From contig CM030837.1 in NCBI GenBank assembly GCA_018105865.1, positions 1,835,475 to 1,899,474 on the forward strand: a DNA stretch of 64,000 bases, written 5' to 3'. Below the pieces are notes generated by a model. It was not told where the DNA came from, made no database searches, and saw only the letters and a program-made list of their open reading frames with translations. Position 1 is the stretch's first letter. Every line of letters starts with the position of its first letter. Source of the DNA: Metaphire vulgaris. Its lineage: Eukaryota > Annelida > Clitellata > Crassiclitellata > Megascolecidae. This document shows positions 9,835-21,048 of this stretch, one piece after another. A program made the position numbers and the translations under genes.

Positions 9835-12108
9835 CAGTTTCTTAAATGCAGCACTTACAAATAGACAAGTAACTCATTAATTACAGATCATGGATGACAA
9901 AATTAAATAGCCTTAAAACTCTATAATCTAGTGAATGATATTCCTGCTCAAACTGTCTTCAGATGTCACTGTCTTTCAACGTAAGCAAGAAAACAGTTTA
10001 AACCAGACCTTCAATGATTCGACCCGCACTAAACAAAACCAATGCAATATTATCAGCAAAACTCAGGAAGACAATTACTGTATTACCCAATATGGCAATG
10101 TCCAAGTCCTTCAGACCTTCTTCAATGGTCTTGGAAATCTCCCAACCATTTGTAAAGTCAACAGCAATGCACTTTGTCTTCACATTCGACTGAGTCTCTA
10201 AAATGGAGAAAAAATATTATAACAGCGTGATAAAACGGCATTTCAATATTGTTAGTCGGTCAACAACAGAACAACTCCTGCCAAATCATGACCAAAGTCT
10301 CGGCTGAAATAACCGCATGAGCAAAAACTGCCTCAGTTACACACCCACAGGCATAGATAAGTAACAGTAAGTAAGTAAAATCTTGGGAACTTCTAAAGCG
10401 CCTTTGGAAGGAGGTAGCAGCTTATTCCTCGGCATTTAGTCTACCGTTGGAATAGCTATAGCCAGAGTTTAGTGGTCAGTCGGGCAAAGTCAATTCCAGA
10501 GATCAGTCAGGGTGGGAGTGGGGAAGCAGCAAGGCAGACTATGAAAAACGAAACATAAAGAGGCGTGATTTAACTACAGATTTGACAGTACTAAGGATTT
10601 GTTGCTGGACAAAAATCATCCTGAAAACTGTCTTAATTTCATAATATATCCAAAGTACAGATAGATTGTCCTACATGTTCAGCATCATTTGGTGCCACTG
10701 TATGAGAGTACCATTAGATATCTCTCATTTGGAAATTAACTGTGTGTACCTTCTGATCAGCCTAGCACCTGTTCACAGCATCAAACCCACCTCATAAAGC
10801 CTTTAAAATTATTTACCATCTGCGCTCACCGTGTCAGCAACAATATTGTAAAATATGACCTTAAGCACAGACTGAAATAAACTGCATTTATAACAATCTC
10901 GCAGAACATGATCAATATGATGATTACCGATCTCTTGTGCCACACTGGCAAGCTTTTCCGGTGAGCGACTGATGAGCACAATGTGTAGACCCTGCCGAGC
11001 CAGTTGCTCGGCGTAAGCGCGGCCAATGCCATCGGTCGAACCAGTAACCACTGAAGCAATCCACAAGGACATATAAATAAATTAATTAATCAATAACCAA
11101 TTACGCTGATGTCAGCAACTGCAGCAGTAAGGCTACATCTGGTTAACACAAGATGATGTAATCAAATCAATGTCATATGATAAAGTCAAGCATAAATATG
11201 TCCTCCAAACATTGCTAAAAATTAAGCTTAACCCCTTGGCCCCGTAAGGCCAATAGTTCGACTTCACAACATATTGGTATGTGGATTGCCGGAGTGAAAG
11301 GGTCAAGAGCAAAATCTGACAACATCTGGCAAGAAACCATTGCACAAACGTACAAGTATGGGTGACGCAAAAACCATTGGTGCCATTTTACATTAGCCGG
11401 CAGTTCTCACCATATTACATCAAATTGCTTCCATCATTGTACTATTTTTGCACTAAACCACACAAAACATGGCACCATAAAAATTTCTAGAGATTACATG
11501 TCTTTCCAGGCTATCCAAACTCAAATACTGACCACCACAGCCCGATATCCTGATTTTTGATTTGCATACTATGAGATTAGGATTTAGTGCGTCATCGGCT
11601 GCGTCTTACATTATTATAAATGGCGCTAAAGGTTTGATTATTTGATTAGATTAATTTTTTTAAAGTGCATATTCAACATTTCTCGTAGAAATACAAGACA
11701 ATAACCTAGTCTGTAGAAAAACGATCTCATATAATATCCTGAATTCCATTTGAATTGAATATTCCTCATTATGCATGCGTGTGAGACATGGACCGTGAAG
11801 AAACAAGCAGATTAAAACTGAACGCATTTTAAATAAAATGTTATAAAAAATTATGAAAATAAGTTACAGGGCCAGGGAGTGTAATGATGATGAATTATTA
11901 CGAATAATGAATTTTTACCAGCCCATGATCCGAACGACTTGAGATTATGACCGACCCCGAAAGACCTGGCTAGAAGATAGACCTTGATCCCTCGCCAGAC
12001 TCCGAGCACGGCCTTCAGCGTCAAGTAGATCACGGTCAGTGCACCGACCGTCGACAGAAACGCTCCATTCGACGCGAAGAAACCCACGACACTCTGCAAA
12101 ACGTTCAT
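7124..12108 (-). CDS. HSD17B12: Very-long-chain 3-oxoacyl-CoA reductase (17-beta-hydroxysteroid dehydrogenase type 12-like)
   Basis: This ER-membrane short-chain dehydrogenase reduces 3-ketoacyl-CoA in the second step of each fatty-acid elongation cycle; vertebrate members may also act on steroids. Nine exons join in phase: 12108-11919, 11050-10928, 10197-10087, 9565-9507, 9032-8988, 8731-8615, 8347-8282, 7996-7847 and 7231-7124. They encode 322 residues, close to the 312 of human HSD17B12. Seen in order: a hydrophobic N-terminal segment (about residues 10-35); the cofactor loop TGSTDGIG (66-73); NNVG (143-146); and the catalytic NISS with Ser198, Tyr211 and Lys215 in VYSGTK, with the human Ser-Tyr spacing of 13. 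These are followed by [13 protein letters not shown] and a basic tail, ALKKRQKTQ. It is intact and probably active. HSD17B3 is a less likely alternative. Confidence 0.94.
7409..7633. mobile_element. hAT-like MITE, family B, with perfect 8-bp TSD
   Basis: The ends CAGGCCTGAGAA and CTCTCGGCGGCCCTG are imperfect inverted repeats. The flanks are the identical octamer CTCAAGAG at 7401-7408 and 7634-7641. It holds two copies of the recurrent GCTTGTCAGG motif (about 7496-7511 and 7537-7552). It lies in the last intron of the reductase gene. Confidence 0.85.
8038..8184. mobile_element. TA-flanked mariner/pogo-like MITE
   Basis: About 28-bp near-perfect inverted ends (CAGTAGAACCTCGTTATATC on the left, matched on the right) are flanked by TA on both sides. 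The total is 147 bp, too small to encode a transposase. Degenerate traces of similar arms occur near 33900-34010 (GTTATAACGAAGTTCTGC). Confidence 0.8.
8757..8815. repeat. (ATC)n microsatellite
   Basis: About 19 near-perfect ATC units followed by interrupted CAT/AAT-rich sequence to about 8905, in a reductase intron. The Asp-rich minus-strand ORF across it is an artefact of the repeat. Confidence 0.9.
9797..9831. repeat. (ATT)n microsatellite
   Basis: About 11 ATT units in a reductase intron. Confidence 0.85.
11228..11305. mobile_element. TTAA-type palindromic micro-MITE, second subfamily (degenerate)
   Basis: It starts TTAACCCCTTGGCCCCGTAAG and ends in a decayed AAAGGGTCAA arm. It shares the core CGTAAGGCC..ATA..CACAAC..ATTGGTAT with the element at 15994-16075, which defines a subfamily distinct from the CCGGATATATCC type. 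Confidence 0.5.
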
Positions 12109-12546
12109 CGTTTTATTAATATCGCCTTACTAATAATAATTATTTTATTTTAAAATGGTAAAATTCAACTCCCGAGTCCCGACCACAAGTTGTGTCACGG
12201 CAAATTGGCCACTGAGTGTGTTACCGCATCGCTCGACACATCTTTAAAATGGAACAAACCCATACTGCTACAATTTTTGACGAAACCCTGCGTTTTTAAA
12301 GCTTTAATATTTAGACATATCTTTAAAATAATGATCTTTTTAAAACAGTTCCTACTGTATCTGAAATGTTTTTATAGTTTCAAAACACTAAAGCTCGGTT
12401 ACGAGAATGATCATAATTATTTATGCCACTATGTTAAGAAAAAGACTTTCTACTGGTTTTGTCGGAGGACATCGCCTGAGAACACGTTTTTAGACCTTTT
12501 ATTGGCACGCCTCCTTTATTGAATATAAACACTTTGGGAAATAATA
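12109..12546. promoter_or_regulatory. Bidirectional promoter interval between HSD17B12-like and FUOM start codons
   Basis: The two start codons are 438 bp apart in divergent orientation, so both 5' UTRs and core promoters must share this stretch unless an upstream 5' UTR exon exists. The sequence is AT-rich with no obvious CpG island and no clear TATA box at a useful distance. Shared control of lipid elongation and fucose recycling is inference. Confidence 0.55.
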
Positions 12547-12860
12547 ATGACTTTAAAGGGAATTCCGAGTGTAATTTCTCCGAAACTTCTTTATGCTTTA
12601 AGTTCTGCAGGACATGGAGACGAAATCGGTAAGTCTTGTTAAACATAGTTGTCGCCTTTGCAGTTTGCATCAGAGAGACTGTCTTGGCACATGAGCGTAA
12701 GTAAGTAAGAACATATTCGAACTTAAAGCCACTTTAATGGGAAAGGGTAAAGCATGTATTGACTGTAAAGTAACAATTTCGGAATCCATTAATTGTATTG
12801 GATGCTTCAACTCCAAGCAAATTCTGCTTTATAATACACTGGCATCAAATTTCAATCTGA

Positions 12861-12946
<86 letters not shown>

Positions 12947-13860
12947 CAGCAGCAGTAGTAGTAGTAGTAGTAGTAGTAGTAGTTGTTGTAATAGTAGTAC
13001 TAGGAGTGCTAGTAATAGTTGTAGTAGTAGTGCTCCATAGTTAGGGCGCAGTGCTCCGTTTTTACGGCACAGTTATCCGTTGTTTCGGAACAGCGTCAAA
13101 CAAACAAGGTATCAATTTTATAATATTTTTGTGGTCTACTAAACCTGTGATGCATGAAGCCAGCTATCTTAAGACCCCTCTGGTCTCTGGATCGTCTTTT
13201 TAGGCATATGACAGAGAATAGATTTCTGAAAGACTCTGTATAATATCAACTCAAATGGCTCACCATTATTTGTGGCATTTCGAATGATCTAGAATCAAAG
13301 TGATACAGAATATATTTCCTACTGTAGTACGGTTTGACGCAATGGAGATGGGGACACAAGAAAATGTGGATTTAATTCGTTTCATCACTCTTCTGAATTT
13401 TTGCATATCTATAGCCTACTGTAGCAACAGTACTACTAATGTGTAAATGTGGATGACCCCTCTGTTAGACTCTGTTGAATTTTATCATAATATCTGCTTG
13501 CGTTGACAGATTTCAATCTGAATAATTATTACTTTTATTATTACTATTATTTAATATTATATTCTTCTTCTTCTTCTGCGGAGAGCCATCCCCGCACTGC
13601 AGATTGCTGTCCGTAGTGCGTGGATGGCTCTCCGCAGTGCGGGAATGCCTCTTAGTGGTAGTAATAGTAATAATAGTTGTAGTAGTATATAGTATAGTAG
13701 TATATAGTATTAGAAACACTTTTTATATGTCAATGTAGATTTTTGCCAATAGGCCTATAGGCCTCACTGCCGCAGTGCGTGGATGGCTCTCTGCAGTGCA
13801 GAGATGGCCATCCGCAGTGCGGGGTTGGCTATCCGCAGTGCGGGGATGTCACTTAGTAGC

Positions 13861-13908
<48 letters not shown>

Positions 13909-16900
13909 TGTTGTAGTAGTAGTTGTAATAGTAGTAGTAGTGCGAGTGGTAGTAGTAGTAATAGTGCTCCATGCTTATGGATTATGTGGATTTAATTCGT
14001 TTCATCACTCTTCTGAATTTTTGCATATCTATAATCTATAGCCTACTGTAGCAATAGTACTTCTTCCTTTCCTTCCGTCGTTCCCTATTGGGTTGGACAA
14101 TGGGTCTGAATGAGTTCCTTCCACTTTTGTCTGTCTCTTGCTGCTCTGGTCAATTGGATTAAGTTCATTTGCATGCATTCCTTCTGCATCCTCTTTTAAG
14201 TTTTCTATCCATGTTTTTCTTGGTCTTCCTTTTCTCCTTTTCCCTTCAACAAAGTTGTACAGTGCTTTCTTTGGTATTCTTCCTTCCTTCATTCTTTCAA
14301 CATGACCAAACCATTTGAGTCTTCGTTTCTGTATTGATTCGAGTATCGTTTCTTTTTGCTCTACTTTTTGCAATAGTACTACTAATGCATAAATGTGGAT
14401 GACCTCTCTGTTAGACTCTGTTGAATTTCATCACAATATATCGACCGACACTGACAGGATTACCCAGATTTATGTATTACTTTTTTAACAGTATACATTC
14501 AATTATTTTTAGATAGGTCAAGTGTCAACAGAGTGGATTACAATGTCTTTGCTATCTTGTCTGACTTTTAGTTTTGGCCGATGTCCACTTTCCAACAAGC
14601 AGTATCTGTCGCAATGGACCAACAGAAATCCGCGCAGATGGTACATTTTTCAGGCAGCTTGCCATGTAAATTTGATACTGAACTTTTGTGTGAGTTTGTA
14701 ATGTAAAGTAAAGTTTGGAATCTCATTGTGAGCTTAGTGAAGTGCAATTATATGCCTATTCTTCAAAGGCGCAATCCACGACAGACACATTTGATGTTGT
14801 TTGTCAGATAATCCAGTGCTTATATGGACAAATTGGATTACTAGTAATATTAAGGCTTACCAGTGAATTGAAATCAAAAACGTTTTTCCTAAAATTTTGT
14901 CACTGTGTAATTTAGTGTGCGGTGTTGTTCTATAATGTGAAACATCAAAGTCTGTATTTATAACAGATAACAATGTTGTCTAATGCTTGTAATTCCATTT
15001 ACCTACAGCAGAATTAGATTGAAAATCAGAAAGCCATGAGAAATAATAGCTTCAGTCAATGCCCCCTGCTCATGGGAATTGAAAATCAGGGTTAAAATTT
15101 ACTTGATTGACAGATTGACTGATTCACTGGTTGACTTGATTGAGTGGTTGACTTGATTGACTGGTTAACACTTGATTGACTAAGTTAGTCAGTCTTGGTC
15201 TTCTGATCAGCTGATGAAGTTCATAATGCACTCTGATGATGATAATGCACTGATCACTAGCCTGAAGTGCTCTACAGACCATATTGAAGTCCGCTCCACA
15301 CCACTGAACAAGTGAGCACTTTGAAATGCACACTCTCCCTTCCCTAGGATTGACCATTGAGATGATACTCCACCAAATGGGCCACAAGGTGCCAAAATAA
15401 TGGAAGCTTTTAAAATGCTTTATTGTGGATTTGTCATCCTCTGTCATTCATTCGTGAAACCATATACGTGTTACATTAGCCTGATTGTTTTTAATTTATC
15501 GTGGATGTCAATTTTAATTTATTTTCAATCACTTCATTTAATCAAACAGGTCACCAGATACCCGTTCTTCTAGAAGCAATTCTGAAACTCTTTCCACTCG
15601 ATGCATACGTTGATTGTCCGGTGAGATTTCTATCTTCCTTGATGACTTCTTATTTAAGATTGTTAACTCATTGTGTTAAAATGTTTTAATTTCTCTTTTA
15701 TACAATTGTATACTCTTGTATATAGTATGCAGTATATATATATATTTTTATATATATATAATTTTATATATATAATTTTATAATTTTATATATATAATTT
15801 TATATATATATATATAATATATATATATATATAATTTTATGTATCACCATTCCAATAAGCAGCTACTACTGTACTACTCCCCAAAGTGCTATATAAATTT
15901 ATGAGATTTTGCTTGCTTACTTGCTTAAGCTTGACTGATTCAAATTACTTTAAGAGGTTTGACTCCAGTAGCTAATACTGACTTCTCATCTAATTAACCC
16001 TTTTGCCTCGTAAGGCTGATATTTCAGTTTCACAACCTATTGGTTATACGGATCGTCGTGGTCAAAGAGTGTTAATTCCGTCTGACTTCTATTTTCTTTT
16101 TTCCTTGTCTGCCTTGCTGCTTCACCACACCTGCTCTAACCATTGATATTTCTAGGATTGTGAATTGGGGGGTGTAGACCTCAAATTGGGGGGAGGGGTG
16201 TCCGGAGCTAATTAGTAGGCATTTTGATTTTGTATGCATACCATTGTCACATTACCAAATTTTGGGGGGAGGGGGTGTCAATCTCAAATTGGGGGGAGAG
16301 GGTGTTGGAGGGTGTTAGGGGGGTGTAAAAATATCTAACTTATTTCTGGAATGGAATCAATTACTTTTACAGTATGGATTTGATGTACTTTGATACATTT
16401 GAGTATTTCAATTGGTGCTATAAAAGTTAATAAATAATGACAATATTAACAATAGCTACTGCCTGCCCTGGGGCTAGATATTATTTATGTGCTTCTTGAA
16501 GCAAATAGAAAGGTGAATGCATTTGCCAGATTTCGCTAGAAATTTTGAAAATGATTTTTTTTCTTGTAGGTTGCCGTTATGGATTTGGTTCCTCAGGACA
16601 AAGACCATGGTCTGAAAGTTCCAGTTTGGGATAAATATCAGGCATTGATAAATAAAGCAGAGAACAAGGAGGTGAGTATGTACGATTATGACAGTGATTA
16701 TTTGGTTTTAATCAGGACTGTAACCAGTGTTTATTCTAGGCATTCTCTGGGGGGAATTTCCCTCCTAAAGTTTTAAAATTCCCCCCCCCAACCCCAATTT
16801 TTTTATATTATTTGGCTGTGGGGATGGAAATTTTCCCTCCAAAAGTGTGGAGACTCAGACCTTGTCCCCCTCCCCAAACATTTCAAAATCCCCAATGTCA

Positions 16901-18520
16901 AGGTGGCTAGAATAAACACTGGCTGTAACTCTTGAGAATAACGTTTCTGTCATGAGACTCAGTTTAGAAAGACTTTGTCCTGGTCTAGGTCTTGGATTGT
17001 CAGATTGTCTTGTCTTGATCTGGACTTGGCAATTAAGTCTTGACTACTGTCAAGTCTGGTTATAGTTAGCATTGCCATCAATTTCACTCCAAATTTTACC
17101 ACCAATTTTACTGCCACAGTGCTGTGCTCCATGGCTGATTATATTGAGGTTGATGCAAAATTTAAGGCCATTTTTATTGACTGACACTGATGTCTTTAAT
17201 TACCGGATATCTTTTATGGCCCGGTATTTTTAACCTTATAGTGTATTTATTATTTTTTGCAGATAGAAATAGAAAAGGTTGAACGTTTCGAATTTTACGA
17301 GAGGGCAAAGAAGGCTTATGCTGTTGTTCATACAGGGTTAGTAGCAGGGATATATATATATACACCCCTAACACCCCTAATTTGAGGCCGACACCACCCC
17401 GCCCAACACCCCCAATCTCAGCTATGGGATGACCTTTTTTTGCTTGTCAGACTTTTTGGCAGGGGACCCCAGAATTTACCGACACCCCCCACATTGATGA
17501 TAATCCTAGAAATACCGGTAACCCTGGTTAGTAGATATAGCAGACGTAGTTTCTGTAACGATGTGACGTCTTTTTGTATGCGTTTTGATAACATCAGAAT
17601 TCATTGCAACAGAATATTTGAAATCTGGGATAAGAGCAAATCTAAAAGATTCCTTTTTTCAACTGCTTTATTAACCCCTTAACTGGGTGCCCCAATTAAC
17701 GCGCTCGTCCATCTTACATTGAGTTACAAATAGTTGCCCAGTTAAGGGGTTAAGCTTACAGGTCACATTGCGTCTAATCTACGATTCACAAAAGATGTAA
17801 TGCAGTGGACAGTTTGAATAGCATTATAGCATCCCATACTTGAAAGAAGGTATGGTCCGGCGCTGATCTCCGGTCACTGGGCAAACAGAGCGATGCAGGT
17901 GGCTTACGCCATTAATCTAGAGTAGTTTGCCATTGCTTTCTCCAGACCGCGTTTTACCTTCGCAGCTTAATTCTGCTGCCAATTTATCGATGCCTAAACG
18001 ATGAATGGATCGGTTGGCCACCAACGCCACGACTCGATCCCTGGATGGTCGCCCATCCAAATATACGAAGTAATCTGAATCTGCTGTTTCACGGCATTCT
18101 GTTGCAAATTCTTGCTCTTCTGTGTAGCTTCATGATTTTTGGCGCAGTCGGGGTCGGCGACAGGCACCCGCAAAGTCCGCAAATGTGGGTGCCTGGGTGT
18201 AACGAAGGCCTGTCCAAATGATAAATATTGTTTGCATTTACAGCTACATTACATCCCCCTACATCCTCCTAGATAATAATGAGTCCAGTTGTGACATTTT
18301 GCCTTTGTATTTCATTTTGCCAATGTCCTCATTAACGTAGTCATTGGCCCTAATGTGTAGGCCTAATATAAAACGGAGATGCCCCATTTTGAGATTGGCA
18401 GACCACAAAGAATGATTTTGGATTCAATGTTTCGCTTATAATTCGATGTTCTTTTTCATTTCTTCTAGAGAAACAGCCCAATATGGGAACATCATTCTGA
18501 AGAAGGGTTTAGTTTTGTGA
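12547..18520 (+). CDS. FUOM: Fucose mutarotase (RbsD/FucU family)
   Basis: Fucose mutarotase interconverts alpha- and beta-L-fucose in the cytosol and feeds the fucose salvage route to GDP-fucose. Six exons join in phase: 12547-12628, 14572-14640, 15550-15620, 16570-16671, 17263-17336 and 18469-18520. They encode 149 residues (human FUOM has 154). Diagnostic segments in order are GIPSVISPKLLYAL, the active-site GHGDEI (His23), LADVHFPTSSIC, LEAILKLFPLDAYVD, AVMDLVPQDK, the signature KVERFEFYERAKKAYAVV, and the C-terminal ETAQYGNIILKKG. All align end to end with the vertebrate protein as remembered. Start ATG at 12547, stop TGA at 18518. Nothing is missing, so it should be functional. Its introns hold several MITEs, one of which duplicates a splice donor. 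Confidence 0.95.
12868..13030. repeat. (ATT)n-(AGT)n compound microsatellite
   Basis: ATT units pass directly into roughly 40 AGT/GTA units with AGC interruptions, then AGTAGTGCTCC. It is the left part of a segmental duplication whose second copy begins at about 13855, in FUOM intron 1. Confidence 0.9.
12893..14450. repeat. Tandem segmental duplication in FUOM intron 1
   Basis: Copy 1 (about 12893-13500) and copy 2 (about 13855-14450) both hold an AGT array, the sequence TAGTGCTCCAT, GGATTTAATTCGTTTCATCA, TTTTTGCATATCTATA, GCCTACTGTAGCAA and TCTGTTAGACTCTGTTGAAT in the same order. Copy 1 has extra sequence between the array and the common part; copy 2 has a LINE fragment inserted. Between them are 21-bp minisatellite units built on CCGCAGTGCGGGGATGG (13570-13650, 13768-13850). 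Confidence 0.8.
14062..14369 (-). mobile_element. Non-LTR retrotransposon ORF2 C-terminal fragment with 11-bp TSD
   Basis: The minus-strand translation reads IQKRRLKWFGHVERMKEGRI, then GKRRKGRPRKTWIENLKED. This is the typical C-terminal zone of RTE/Jockey-like reverse transcriptase proteins. The fragment is bounded by identical GCAATAGTACT at 14051-14061 and 14370-14380. The empty site is visible in the neighbouring duplicate at about 13425. Confidence 0.8.
15735..15840. repeat. AT-rich (TATATAATTT)n tract
   Basis: Alternating TA runs and AATTTTATA units over about 105 bp in FUOM intron 3. Confidence 0.8.
15994..16075. mobile_element. TTAA-type palindromic micro-MITE, second subfamily
   Basis: TTAACCCTTTTGCCTCGTAAG at the left and GAGTGTTAA at the right, with TTAA at both ends and the same core as the copy at 11228. 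Confidence 0.6.
16725..16921. mobile_element. hAT-like MITE, family C (CAGTGTTTATTCTAG ends)
   Basis: The left end CAGTGTTTATTCTAGGC pairs with the right end GGCTAGAATAAACACTG. The flanking octamers are ACTGTAAC (16717-16724) and GCTGTAAC (16922-16929), 7 of 8 identical. It lies 54 bp after FUOM exon 4. The second copy is at 58774-59092. Confidence 0.88.
17345..17526. mobile_element. hAT-like MITE, family D, inserted at the FUOM exon-5 splice donor
   Basis: The ends CAGGGATATATATA and ATACCGGTAACCCTG lie between perfect octamers GTTAGTAG at 17337-17344 and 17527-17534. The left octamer is the first 8 bases of the intron. The element carries the CTTTTTTTGCTTGTCAGAC motif at about 17434. A relative is at 44899-45214. 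Confidence 0.88.
17671..17753. mobile_element. TTAA-flanked palindromic micro-MITE, copy 2
   Basis: TTAACCCCTTAACTGGG..CCCAGTTAAGGGGTTAA is a near-perfect palindrome with TTAA at both ends, in FUOM intron 5. Confidence 0.8.
17830..18075. repeat. Dispersed repeat, possibly SINE-like
   Basis: TGGTCCGGCGCTGATCTC, GCAGGTGGCTTACGCCATTA and the 5S-like TTGGATGGGCGACC (on the minus strand) occur here. A partial inverted relative is at about 19375-19455 (GGCGTAAGCCACC, TTAGCGCCGGACCATA). The family is not recognised. Confidence 0.4.
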
Positions 18521-18821
18521 AAATTCTTCGTGCGGTCAGAATGGCCTTTGGTCGATAACCATGGTTGTTGAAGTTACTAAGTGCTGTGAGATAAATGCGC
18601 CTCTTTTTCGCAATTACGGAAGCTGCCTCTTCGGCGTGGTTTTGTTAAATTGTTATGACTTACATTACCTGTAGCATTTGGTCTGCTAAGGGAAATCAAA
18701 TTGAATATACTTCTGAAGTTAATTTCATATACTTAGAAATATTAACTAATGTTAAATTATGAAAGTTGATCTAATTATTGCGCTACTGTACTAAACTGAC
18801 TGTCTTGAATAGCACCGTTGA

Positions 18822-18827
18822 AATAAA
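18822..18827 (+). terminator. Candidate FUOM polyadenylation signal
   Basis: AATAAA about 300 bp after the FUOM stop codon. It is the first canonical hexamer downstream. Confidence 0.4.
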
Positions 18828-18943
18828 TTATAATAGCTTGCCTTTCTGGCTCAATCAAGTTCTTATTCAGATTAACTATCCACACATGACTATTGGCAAA
18901 AATCTTTTTGTTCTATCGTCATCAGCCATGTTATTGCTAGGAA

Positions 18944-19085
<142 letters not shown>

Positions 19086-19110
<25 letters not shown>

Positions 19111-19165
19111 TGATTTTAAGTGGTTTAGGAGGCTAAGTACGCCTGTGTGAAAACCACTGTAGTAA
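19086..19165 (-). mobile_element. LINE 3'-end fragment (same family as the LINE at 51-54 kb)
   Basis: Read on the minus strand, ACTACAGTGGTTTTCACACAG, GCGTACTTAGCCTCC, TAAACCACTTAAAATCACATT and (ATT)n match the 3' terminus of the element ending near 54100 and the fragment at 59845-59971. Confidence 0.8.
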
Positions 19166-19467
19166 CTCTCCGCATTCAATAACTTAGCTTTCCGAGATAG
19201 CCTTTGAATCCGTTTAGGCCTACTGTTTCAACTGTCACTCCCACCACCTCGAAAGAATGCAGTGAAAAAATGTTGCTTCTGGATGTACAGTATAGTATCA
19301 ATGCAAAATTGATAAACTATTCCATCCTGCACTTAGAGGCGTAGCGTTGAACCGCAAGGCTCATGAAGTAGTCTTATCTTCTACTCTAGGATAATGGCGT
19401 AAGCCACCCGCGTTGCTGCTTGCTTATAGATTAGCGCCGGACCATACGCTTGTTCGAGTACGGGTTT

Positions 19468-19701
19468 CAGTGGCGTAGCCAAGGGGGATTTGGACGTTAA
19501 ACCCCCCGTAGCTTCCGAGAGCAAAATATTTTTAATGAGTTTCCATGCATTTTAAAATTTGTTGACGCGACTTTGGGGTTCAAAACCCACCTTGGGTATA
19601 GAATGTAACGGTGTTTTGCTTGTCAGGAGTTTTCGAAAGTTGGTGTTGGTCACAATCAAAATCCAAAAAACCGCCTTCCGGAAATCCTGGCTACGCCACT
19701 G
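19468..19701. mobile_element. hAT-like MITE, family E (CAGTGGCGTAGCCAAG ends) with perfect TSD
   Basis: CAGTGGCGTAGCCAAG at the left and CCTGGCTACGCCACTG at the right, between identical octamers ACGGGTTT (19460-19467 and 19702-19709). It carries the TTTTGCTTGTCAGGAGTTTT motif. Related copies are at 25032-25618 and 54851-55089. Confidence 0.9.
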
Positions 19702-19989
19702 ACGGGTTTACCTTTATCTTCACAAACGAAACGAAAATCTGTTCGCCCAAGTCCAAATACAATCGCCAGTGTTAATGGAGATGTCCTTGTACCCCAGTCT
19801 GTTTATGCCGGAGCTTTGGCCTATCTTTTCAGCTGGAACCAGTAGTTAGTCTACAGCTCTCATCAGAAATATTGGGATCGTACGAGTGAAAGTCGACATC
19901 TTCAACCTCGAGTGAGGTTATCTTCGACCATCTTGGGGGGGGAGTGGGTTTCAACCCCGTCCGTCAAATTGAACATATGGAGCACGAGG

Positions 19990-20908
19990 GCCAGCCAGCA
20001 CGGGTGCCAGCCAGCACGGATGGCATCCAGCACGGGTGCCAGCCAGCACGGGTGCCAGCCAGCACGGGTGCCAGCCAGCACGGTGCCAGCCAGCACGGGT
20101 GCCAGCCAGCACGGGTGCCAGCCAGCACGGGTGCCAGCCAGCACGGGTGCCAGCCAGCACGGGTGCCAGCCAGCACGGGTGCCAGCCAGCACGGGTGCCA
20201 GCCAGCACGGGTGCCAGCCAGCACGGGTGCCAGCCAGCACGGGTGCCACCCAGCACGGGTGCCAAGCACGGGTGCCACCCAGCACGGGTGCCACCCAGCA
20301 CGGGTGCCACCCAGCACGGGTGCCACCCAGCACGGGTGCCACCCAGCACGGGTGCCACCCAGCACGGGTGCCACCCAGCACGGGTGCCACCCAGCACGGG
20401 TGCCACCCAGCACGGGTGCCACCCAGCACGGGTGCCACCCAGCACGGGTGCCACCCAGCACGGGTGCCACCCAGCACGGGTGCCATGGTTGCCAGCCAGC
20501 ACGGGTGCCAGCCAGCACGGGTGCCAGCCAGCACGGGTGCCAGCCAGCACGGGTGCCAGCCAGCACGGGTGCCAGCCAGCACGGGTGCCAGCCTGCACGG
20601 GTGCCAGCCAGCACGGGTGCCAGCCAGCACGGGTGCCAGCCAGCACGGGTGCCAGCCAGCACGGGTGCCATCCAGCACGGGTGCCATCCAGCACGGGTGC
20701 CACCCAGCACGGGTGCCAGCCAGCACGGGTGCCAGCCAGCACGGGTGCCATGGTTGCCAGCCAGCACGGGTGCCAGCCAGCACGAGTGCCAGCCAGCACG
20801 GGTGCCAGCCAGCACGGGTGCCAGCCAGCACGGGTGCCAGCCAGCAAACCAGCCAGCACGGGTGCCAGCCAGCACGGGTGCCAGCCAGCACGGGTGCCAG
20901 CCAGCACG
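19990..20908. repeat. 16-bp minisatellite, about 57 units
   Basis: The unit is CCAGCCAGCACGGGTG. An inner block (about 20246-20484) carries the variant CCACCCAGCACGGGTG. CATGGTTGCC interruptions occur at about 20482 and 20748, and single short units at about 20080 and 20262. Because 16 is not a multiple of 3 and the unit has no stop, all three plus frames and at least two minus frames stay open for about 320 codons, each translating the same 16-residue repeat. The ORFs are therefore not evidence of coding. Confidence 0.95.
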
Positions 20909-21048
20909 AATCACACTGATCATAACCCTTTAATAAATGCCGTGTCTTTGGTTATGCTACGCTTACGGCCAGTGGAGTAGCCAGGGGCGGGGGCTTTTAC
21001 CAAAAATTTTTATACCGTATTATTATTCTGCGGATGGATGGATGGGCG

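Noticed and set aside
17994..18182. 5S-rRNA-like box (TTGGATGGGCGACC) on the minus strand
   Set aside because: Only one short box agrees with 5S; the rest does not fold or match, so an rRNA gene cannot be supported. Recorded only as a dispersed repeat.
19902..20933. Five overlapping long ORFs of 310-335 codons on both strands
   Set aside because: All are translations of a stop-free 16-bp minisatellite; frame-independent openness and identical 16-residue periodicity exclude coding as the explanation.
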